From contig DATNNN010000150.1 of the NCBI GenBank assembly GCA_035601815.1, positions 1 to 13,101 on the forward strand: a DNA stretch of 13,101 nt, given 5' to 3'. Below are positions 7,076 to 13,101 of this stretch, one piece after another. The stretch is from DATNNN01 sp035601815. GTDB taxonomy: Bacteria > Pseudomonadota > Alphaproteobacteria > Rhizobiales > Xanthobacteraceae. A program made the translations under genes and the position numbers. How positions within the stretch are numbered: position 1 is the stretch's first letter; every line of letters starts with the position of its first letter. Under the pieces are notes generated by a model. The model was not told where the DNA came from, searched no databases, and saw nothing but the letters and a program-made list of their open reading frames with translations.

Positions 7076-7872
7076 CGCAGCCCGAGCACGTCGGCCATGG
7101 AATAGAACCCGGGCTTCCTGCCCCTGCTCCAGCGCGCCGCCGCGAGCGCGCCGCGGGCGAAGATCATGCGGTCCTCGGCGCGGTGGCCGAGCTCGAGGCG
7201 CTCATAGGGGCCGGCGAAGATCACCAAGTGGTCGCCCACCACGGAGCCGCCGCGCAGCGAGGCGAAGCCGACGTCGCCCGGCTGCCGCGCGCCGGTGCGG
7301 CTCTTCACCGAGCGCTTGGCGAGATCGATCTTGCGGCCGGCCGCCGCGGCGCGGCCGAGCATGAGTGCCGTGCCCGACGGCGCGTCGATCTTGCGGTTGT
7401 GGTGCATCTCGAAAATCTCGATGTCGAACTCGGCGCCGAGTGCCGCGGCCGCGCGGCGGGTCAACGCCGCGAGCAAGTTGACGCCGAGGCTCATGTTGCC
7501 GGACTTGACGATGGCGATGCGCCGCGCGTTTCCCGCGATCTTCTTCTCGTCGGCGGCGGAAAAGCCGGTGGTGCCTATGATGTGCGCCACCTTGGCGTCG
7601 GCGGCGAGCTTGGCGAGCGCCACCGTCGCGGCCGGCACGGTGAAATCGATGACCGCGTCGGCGCCGCGCAAGAGCCGCCGCGGATCGTCGGTGATCTTGA
7701 TCCCGGTGGGCTGCAGGCCGGCGAGCGTGCCCACGTCCTCGCCGATGGCGCAGGCGCCCTTGCGCTCGAAGGCGCCGGCGAGCGCGAAGCCCGGCGTCTC
7801 GGCGATCGCCCGCACAAGGCTCAAACCCATCCGGCCGGCGGCGCCGGCGATCACAAGGCGCACGTCGGCCAT
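7072..7872 (-). CDS. dapB: 4-hydroxy-tetrahydrodipicolinate reductase
   Basis: NAD(P)H-dependent reductase of the lysine/meso-diaminopimelate pathway, feeding protein and peptidoglycan synthesis in the cytoplasm. The 266 residues show the nucleotide-binding GAAGRMG (10-16), GTTGF (100-104), the alphaproteobacterial SGNMSLGVN segment (124-132) and the substrate-binding signature HHNRKIDAPSGTA (157-169) with His157, His158 and Lys161. The frame extends upstream to 7920, but ATG 7872 is the proper start: it gives MADVRLVIAG as in the family and has GGAG six bases upstream. The TGA stop overlaps the next gene's start as GTGA. Confidence 0.96.
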   Translation of the reverse strand: MADVRLVIAGAAGRMGLSLVRAIAETPGFALAGAFERKGACAIGEDVGTLAGLQPTGIKITDDPRRLLRGADAVIDFTVPAATVALAKLAADAKVAHIIGTTGFSAADEKKIAGNARRIAIVKSGNMSLGVNLLAALTRRAAAALGAEFDIEIFEMHHNRKIDAPSGTALMLGRAAAAGRKIDLAKRSVKSRTGARQPGDVGFASLRGGSVVGDHLVIFAGPYERLELGHRAEDRMIFARGALAAARWSRGRKPGFYSMADVLGLR

Positions 7873-7878
7873 GGAAAG

Positions 7879-7882
7879 CTCC
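7879..7882 (-). promoter_or_regulatory. Ribosome-binding site that fixes the dapB start
   Basis: GGAG on the minus strand lies six bases before ATG 7872. The more upstream ATG at 7920 has no such site, so this decides the start. Confidence 0.6.
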
Positions 7883-7897
7883 GCAATTCGTGCGCGG

Positions 7898-7926
7898 GGT
7901 ATAACGCGCGCGGGCGCCACGGGAAA
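7898..7926 (-). promoter_or_regulatory. Weak candidate promoter for dapB
   Basis: On the minus strand, TATACC (7898-7903) matches the -10 at 4 of 6 positions and TTTCCC (7921-7926), 17 bases upstream, matches the -35 at 3 of 6. Transcription would start near 7891, leaving a leader of about 20 bases that includes the GGAG site. The 72-base gap before dapB, the largest within the pmtA-to-gpmA cluster, makes a promoter here reasonable, but the match is poor. Confidence 0.22.
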
Positions 7927-7937
7927 GCCGTGGGCGC
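7914..7937 (-). terminator. GC-rich hairpin after the DUF1330 gene (possible terminator without U-tract)
   Basis: GCGCCACGG (7914-7922) pairs with CCGTGGGCGC (7928-7937) around a 5-base loop, with one bulged base. It begins 8 bases beyond the DUF1330 stop codon in the direction of transcription. No run of T follows on the minus strand, so it is not a classic intrinsic terminator. It may be a pause or an mRNA 3'-end stabiliser. Confidence 0.35.
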
Positions 7938-7944
7938 GGTAACC

Positions 7945-8250
7945 TTAAGCCGGCTGCGGGCTGTCGTAGCCCTCGATGACGATCAGATCGATGGTGGAGA
8001 CGGGCTGGCGCAGCGCGACCGCCCGCTGGTATTCCGGCGACTTCCAGCAATCGAGCGCCGCCTGATAGGTGGGAAATTCGATCACCGCGTTGCGGCTGCG
8101 GCTCGATCCCTCGACGGTTTCGTACCGACCGGCGCGAATCAGAAAGCGTCCTCCATGTTTCCTGAGGGGTTCGGCGTTGGCCGCGATGTAGGCCTTGTAT
8201 TTCTCTTGATCGGCCACGTCGACGCGCACGATCCAATAACCCTTGGGCAT
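7945..8250 (-). CDS. DUF1330 family protein
   Basis: A 101-residue protein of the small ferredoxin-like (dimeric alpha-beta barrel) DUF1330 family: MPKGYWIVRVDV at the start, then the conserved block HGGRFLIRAG, AVIEFPTYQAAL and SPEYQRA. The function of the family is not established. The frame runs on upstream to 8286, but ATG 8250 is chosen because it has a strong AAGGAG site six bases before it and matches the usual N-terminus. The pyrF stop lies 16 bases upstream, so the two are likely co-transcribed. The TAA stop at 7945-7947 is followed by a hairpin. Confidence 0.9.
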   Translation of the reverse strand: MPKGYWIVRVDVADQEKYKAYIAANAEPLRKHGGRFLIRAGRYETVEGSSRSRNAVIEFPTYQAALDCWKSPEYQRAVALRQPVSTIDLIVIEGYDSPQPA

Positions 8251-8256
8251 TGCTTT

Positions 8257-8262
8257 CTCCTT
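8257..8262 (-). promoter_or_regulatory. Strong Shine-Dalgarno for the DUF1330 gene
   Basis: AAGGAG on the minus strand, six bases before ATG 8250 and within the 16-base gap after pyrF. It is the best ribosome site I found in the window and it sets the start of this gene. Confidence 0.7.
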
Positions 8263-8266
8263 CTGC

Positions 8267-8962
8267 TCAACGAAACGCCGACGCAATCTCGTCGACGATG
8301 GCCTGGGCGGCGGCCTTGGGGTCGGCGGCGGCGGTGATCGGCCGGCCCACCACCATGTGATCGACGCCCGCCTTCATGGCGGCGGCGGGCGTCACCACCC
8401 GCTTTTGGTCTTGCGCTGCACCACCGGCGGGACGGATGCCGGGCGTCACGAGCAGCAGCGACCTGCCGACTCGCGCGCGCAGCTCGGCCGTCTCCGCCGC
8501 CGACGCGACGAGACCGTCGACGCCGGCGGCGCGCGCCTGCTCGGCGCGCTTGTGCACGAGGTCGCGCAAAGAGAGCGTGTAGCCGGCTTCCGCCACGTCG
8601 GCGTCGTCCCAGGAGGTGAGCACGGTGACGGCGAGAACCTTGAGCCGGCTCTTGCCGCGGCCGGCGACCGCGGCGCGCATGGTCTGGGGAAAGGCATGGA
8701 CTGTCAGGAACGCCGCGCCCAGGGCGGCGGCGCGATCGGTGGCACGCTCCACGGTGTTGGCGATGTCGTGCAGCTTGAGATCGAGAAAGATCTGCTTCCC
8801 CGCCTGCGCCAGCTCGCCGGCGAACGTGATGCCGCCGGAGAAGGCGAGCTCGTAGCCGATCTTGTAGAAGGAAACCGTGTCGCCGAGCTTCGCCACCATG
8901 CGCTCGGCCTCAGTGACGCTCGGCAGGTCGAGCGCCACGATGAGGCGGTCGCGGGCGTTCAT
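8267..8962 (-). CDS. pyrF: Orotidine 5'-phosphate decarboxylase
   Basis: The last step of de novo UMP synthesis. The 231 residues contain the start MNARDRLIVALDLPS, Lys34 in FYKIGYEL, the catalytic Asp-x-Lys-x-x-Asp array in FLDLKLHDIANTV (Asp61, Lys63, Asp66), and the phosphate-binding segments TPGIRP and MVVGRPIT near the C-terminus. The reading frame extends 78 residues further upstream to 9196, but that Arg/Ala-rich extension is unlike the family and lies inside the previous gene. The true ATG at 8962 shares ATGA with the stop of the FMN reductase gene, which suggests translational coupling. DUF1330 follows after 16 bases. Confidence 0.96.
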   Translation of the reverse strand: MNARDRLIVALDLPSVTEAERMVAKLGDTVSFYKIGYELAFSGGITFAGELAQAGKQIFLDLKLHDIANTVERATDRAAALGAAFLTVHAFPQTMRAAVAGRGKSRLKVLAVTVLTSWDDADVAEAGYTLSLRDLVHKRAEQARAAGVDGLVASAAETAELRARVGRSLLLVTPGIRPAGGAAQDQKRVVTPAAAMKAGVDHMVVGRPITAAADPKAAAQAIVDEIASAFR

Positions 8963-9531
8963 CGCTCGGCCTCGCAGAGCGCCACCAAGCGATCGAGCGT
9001 GCGGCGCAGCTGTTTCGCCCAGCGCTCCTCCTTGAGATCGCCCGCCTCGTCGAAGCCAGTGCGCGCGCCGGGCACCGAGACCATCTCCGGCACCACCAGC
9101 GTCTCGAGCCCGAGCTCGAGCACCTGGCGCAGCGCCATGATGGCGCGGTAGCCGCCGCGCCAACCGTCCGACGTACTGCCCAGTGCGAACACGCATTCGC
9201 GAAACGGACTTGCCGCCGGCTCCTTGGCGCGCGACACCCAGTCGATGGCGTTCTTCAGGAGCGGCGGCAGCGAGGCGTTGTATTCCGGGGTCACGATGAA
9301 CACGCCGCGATGCGCCAGCATCATGCCGCGCAGCTTCTTGGCGGCGCTCGGCGCGCCGTCGCGCGCCTCCAGATCGGCGTCGTAGAGCGGCATGGCGTAG
9401 TCGGCGAGCGAGATCAGGCTCACCTCGTTGTCGCCGAGCGTGAGCTCTTTGGCGGCAAGTGCTGCGAGCTTGCCCGAGAACGCGCCGGTGCGGATCGAGC
9501 CCGCGAACACCAGGATGCGTGGTTTCGCCAT
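8959..9531 (-). CDS. NADPH-dependent FMN reductase family oxidoreductase
   Basis: A 190-residue flavodoxin-fold reductase (NADPH-dependent FMN reductase, ChrR/YieF-like). It has the FMN-phosphate loop AGSIRTGAFSGKLA (10-23) and the family signature TPEYNASLPPLLKNAIDW (about 81-98). Relatives reduce quinones, chromate or azo compounds using NADPH; the natural substrate here is unknown, and quinone reduction is a reasonable guess. The start is ATG 9531, three bases after the pmtA stop, and the TGA stop overlaps the pyrF start as ATGA. It therefore sits tightly between a lipid methyltransferase and a pyrimidine gene, probably as part of one transcript. Confidence 0.9.
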   Translation of the reverse strand: MAKPRILVFAGSIRTGAFSGKLAALAAKELTLGDNEVSLISLADYAMPLYDADLEARDGAPSAAKKLRGMMLAHRGVFIVTPEYNASLPPLLKNAIDWVSRAKEPAASPFRECVFALGSTSDGWRGGYRAIMALRQVLELGLETLVVPEMVSVPGARTGFDEAGDLKEERWAKQLRRTLDRLVALCEAER

Positions 9532-9534
9532 CGT

Positions 9535-10137
9535 TCAGGCGGCGCGATAGACCCAGACGCGGGCCGGCGGCAGGTTGCGCCAGATGCGAGGCGAGGAGTG
9601 GATGCGGTAGCGATGCGGCCGCGGCGGAATGGGCGCGGCGACCGCATAGCTGAACTGGATGAAGGGCGCCCCGGGCGCGAGCAGGCGCAGCGAGGCGTCG
9701 AGCAGGCGCAGCCGCGTCGGCATCGGCTTCATCATCAACGGCAGGCTCGATACCACCGCCGCGAACGGCAGGCTCGCGCCGCCGTTCAAGGCGGTGCGCA
9801 GGTTATAGGCGTCGCCCTCGATCACGGTGGCGCCGGGAAAGCGCTTGGCGAGCAGCGCGCAGAATTGGCGATTGAATTCGATGAGCACCAGACGCTCATG
9901 GGCCACACCGCGCTCGACGAGCGCCGCGGTCACGGCGCCCGTTCCCGGCCCGAGCTCGAGCACCGGGCCCGCCGTCATCGGATCCACCTCGGCGGCGATG
10001 GCGCGGGCCAGCACCCGGCTCGACGGCGAAACAGCGCCCATTTCTCCGGGCTTCTGCAGCCACGACGACAGGAAGCGCACCTCGTCGTCGAAGCGAAGCT
10101 TGGGGCGATCGGCGGCGGAGGGATGAGGCATGCGCAT
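9535..10137 (-). CDS. pmtA: Phospholipid N-methyltransferase (rhizobial PmtA type)
   Basis: A 200-residue SAM-dependent methyltransferase resembling the PmtA family, which methylates phosphatidylethanolamine towards phosphatidylcholine at the inner membrane. It shows the family's FLSSWLQKPGEMGAVSPSS region (22-40), SAM motif I LELGPGTG (60-67), the acidic LIEFN after strand 2, GDAYNLR, a VSSLPL motif in place of the usual SGLPL, and the C-terminal NLPPARVWVYR. The start is ATG 10137; ATG 10131, two codons on, is possible, and neither has a Shine-Dalgarno. A GC hairpin ends directly against ATG 10137. The gene lies 69 bases after dnaJ, as I recall in several Rhizobiales, and 3 bases before the FMN reductase gene. 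The exact step catalysed is inferred from similarity; a related methyltransferase is possible. Confidence 0.85.
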   Translation of the reverse strand: MRMPHPSAADRPKLRFDDEVRFLSSWLQKPGEMGAVSPSSRVLARAIAAEVDPMTAGPVLELGPGTGAVTAALVERGVAHERLVLIEFNRQFCALLAKRFPGATVIEGDAYNLRTALNGGASLPFAAVVSSLPLMMKPMPTRLRLLDASLRLLAPGAPFIQFSYAVAAPIPPRPHRYRIHSSPRIWRNLPPARVWVYRAA

Positions 10138-10174
10138 CTGGCAGTGGCGGGGACCATACTCCCCGCCCCGCCAG
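10138..10174 (-). other. Strong GC stem-loop filling the gap up to the pmtA start codon
   Basis: GGCGGGG (10146-10152) pairs with CCCCGCC (10161-10167) around an 8-base loop. After a small internal loop, CTGGC (10138-10142) pairs with GCCAG (10170-10174). In the minus-strand mRNA the base of the stem touches ATG 10137. No U-tract follows, so it is a poor intrinsic terminator. It may modulate readthrough from dnaJ or access of ribosomes to pmtA. Confidence 0.45.
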
Positions 10175-10206
10175 TCTAGTCAAGCGCTCGGGCCGGTAAA
10201 GCCGCC

Positions 10207-11325
10207 CTATTCGAAGAACTCGCGCATCTTGGCGAAGAACCCCGCCGACTCCGGGTGCGTGTCCTTGGAGCTTTCCTTGTCGAACTCGGCAAGCAGCTCG
10301 CGCTGGCGGCGCGTGAGCTTCTGCGGCGTCTCCACGCTCACCTGCACGTACATGTCGCCGCGGGCGCGCGAGCGCAGCACCGGCATGCCCTTGTGGGAGA
10401 GGCGGAAGCGTTTGCCCGCCTGGGTGCCCTCGGGAACCTTCACGCGGGTGCGGCCGCCGTCGACGGTCGGCACCTCGAACTCGCCGCCGAGCGCGGCCGT
10501 GGTCATGGCGATGGGCACGCGGCAGTAGAGGTCGGCGCCCTCGCGCTGGAAGATCGGGTGCGGCGTGATCGAGAGAAAAATATAGAGGTCGCCGGCCGAG
10601 CCGCCGCGCAGTCCCGCCTCGCCTTCGCCGGCAAGCCGAATGCGCGTGCCGTCCTCGACGCCCGGCGGAATCTGCACCTCGAGCATGCGCTCCTTGATGA
10701 CGCGGCCGGCGCCGGCGCACGCCTTGCACGGCTCGTCGATCGACGAGCCGCGCCCCTGGCAGGCGGGACAGGTGCGCTCCAGCGTGAAGAAGCCCTGCGC
10801 GTGGCGGACGCGGCCGGCGCCGCTGCAGGTGCGGCAGATCACGGGCTCGGTGCCGGGCTTGGCGCCCGAGCCGGAGCAGGCCTCGCACACCACGTTGGTG
10901 GGGATGCGCACCTGGGCGGTCTTGCCGCGAAACGCATCCTCGATGGTGATCTCAAGATTGTAGCGCAGGTCCTGGCCGCGCTCGCGCCCCGACGTGCGGC
11001 CGCCGCCACGGCGGCCCATGCCGAACAGATCGTCGAAGATGTCGTGGAAGGTGGAGGCGAAGTCGGCACCGAAGCCCGCGCCGTGCGCGCCGGAGCCGGA
11101 TTCGAAGGCGACGTGGCCGAAGCGATCGTAGGCGGCGCGCTTGTCGCCGTCCTTGAGCACGTCGTAGGCCTCGTTCAGCTCCTTGAAGCGGTGCTCGGCC
11201 GCGTGATCCCCCGGGTTGCGGTCGGGGTGGCACTTCATGGCGAGCTTGCGGAAGGCGGCCTTTAGCGCGCCGTCATCGCAATCGCGCGCGACCCCGAGCA
11301 CCTCGTAGTAGTCGCGCTTGGCCAT
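10207..11325 (-). CDS. dnaJ: Chaperone protein DnaJ
   Basis: The Hsp40 co-chaperone that delivers clients to DnaK and stimulates its ATPase. The 372 residues have full type I architecture: a J domain with HPD at residues 33-35, a Gly/Phe-rich linker (about 74-112), a zinc domain of four CxxCxGxG-type repeats (Cys147/150, 164/167, 186/189, 200/203), and the C-terminal substrate-binding domains (from about 210, with QIPPGVEDGTRIRL). The final residues MREFFE are typical of alphaproteobacteria. Start ATG 11325 gives the standard MAKRDYYEVLGV. It follows dnaK by 85 bases containing a hairpin; co-transcription as dnaKJ is expected. Any heat-shock promoter would be upstream of dnaK and outside the window. 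Confidence 0.97.
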   Translation of the reverse strand: MAKRDYYEVLGVARDCDDGALKAAFRKLAMKCHPDRNPGDHAAEHRFKELNEAYDVLKDGDKRAAYDRFGHVAFESGSGAHGAGFGADFASTFHDIFDDLFGMGRRGGGRTSGRERGQDLRYNLEITIEDAFRGKTAQVRIPTNVVCEACSGSGAKPGTEPVICRTCSGAGRVRHAQGFFTLERTCPACQGRGSSIDEPCKACAGAGRVIKERMLEVQIPPGVEDGTRIRLAGEGEAGLRGGSAGDLYIFLSITPHPIFQREGADLYCRVPIAMTTAALGGEFEVPTVDGGRTRVKVPEGTQAGKRFRLSHKGMPVLRSRARGDMYVQVSVETPQKLTRRQRELLAEFDKESSKDTHPESAGFFAKMREFFE

Positions 11326-11349
11326 GCGTTAGCTTCTTTCACAACAAGA

Positions 11350-11394
11350 AGCCTCGCCCTTCGAGACGCCAAGCGCGCTTCGCAGGACGAGGCT
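11350..11394 (-). terminator. Stem-loop between dnaK and dnaJ (attenuator or partial terminator)
   Basis: In the minus-strand RNA, the arm at 11384-11394 pairs with 11350-11360 over 11 base pairs including one G-U. The same pair is a C-A mismatch on the other strand, which favours function in the dnaK-dnaJ direction. The loop holds a palindrome (AAGCGCGCTT, 11371-11380). After the stem comes a moderately U-rich run (TCTTGTTGT), weaker than a classic terminator. It could lower dnaJ expression relative to dnaK or protect the dnaK mRNA 3' end. Confidence 0.45.
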
Positions 11395-11410
11395 CATTCA
11401 TTCGTACCGG

Positions 11411-13101
<1,691 letters not shown>

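Noticed and set aside
8963..9196. N-terminal extension of pyrF to an upstream ATG
   Set aside because: The 78 extra residues are compositionally odd, lie inside the FMN reductase gene, and the ATGA-coupled start at 8962 matches the family.
10138..10174. Classic rho-independent terminator between dnaJ and pmtA
   Set aside because: The stem is good but no T-run follows on either strand; kept only as a stem-loop.
10255..11265. 336-codon open frame antisense to dnaJ
   Set aside because: Low-complexity Ala/Gly/Arg shadow of a clear dnaJ gene.

Overview
The window is a gene-dense, GC-rich bacterial chromosome segment with no mobile element, CRISPR array, rRNA or tRNA that I can see. Gene content and order point to an alphaproteobacterium, probably of the Hyphomicrobiales (Rhizobiales). 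The evidence is a rhizobial-type phospholipid N-methyltransferase next to dnaKJ, a short dapB/gpmA/pyrF cluster, a DUF2244 protein beside nth, and an alphaproteobacterial-type DnaK C-terminus. This placement is inferred from recall of protein families, not from a search.

Layout. Positions 1-1679 (+) hold the C-terminal two thirds of pheT, cut by the left edge. Facing it, 1676-3055 (-) encodes a Tat-exported FAD amine oxidase; the two genes share one CTAG as opposing stop codons. A short divergent intergenic region (3056-3197) separates it from a YiiX/YebB-like permuted cysteine hydrolase (3198-4082, +). That gene converges on and overlaps nth, endonuclease III (4057-4806, -). A 21-base AT-rich divergent spacer then leads to a DUF2244 membrane protein (4828-5307, +) and an AraC-HTH/methylguanine-DNA methyltransferase fusion (5359-6276, +), whose end overlaps gpmA.

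From 6225 to the right edge everything is on the minus strand. In transcription order it reads dnaK (cut by the right edge), dnaJ, pmtA, an NADPH-dependent FMN reductase, pyrF, a DUF1330 protein, dapB, a small two-helix membrane protein and gpmA. Several junctions are ATGA/GTGA overlaps or have only a few bases between genes, so these are probably translationally coupled sub-operons. Roles include chaperone (dnaKJ), membrane lipid methylation (pmtA), pyrimidine, lysine/peptidoglycan and glycolytic metabolism (pyrF, dapB, gpmA), and DNA repair (nth and the Ada-like protein).

Most of the window is ordinary housekeeping DNA, and I did not find a convincing new biological system. The strongest anomaly is in dnaK. 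Its C-terminal half reads as alphaproteobacterial, while its ATPase-domain half (about 12300-13101) reads as actinobacterial. The switch lies in one of the most conserved stretches of the gene. This is either a natural mosaic gene or an assembly chimera. Smaller points are three overlapping convergent gene pairs, a possible leaderless promoter before the DUF2244 gene, and intergenic hairpins in the dnaK-dnaJ, dnaJ-pmtA and DUF1330-dapB gaps.
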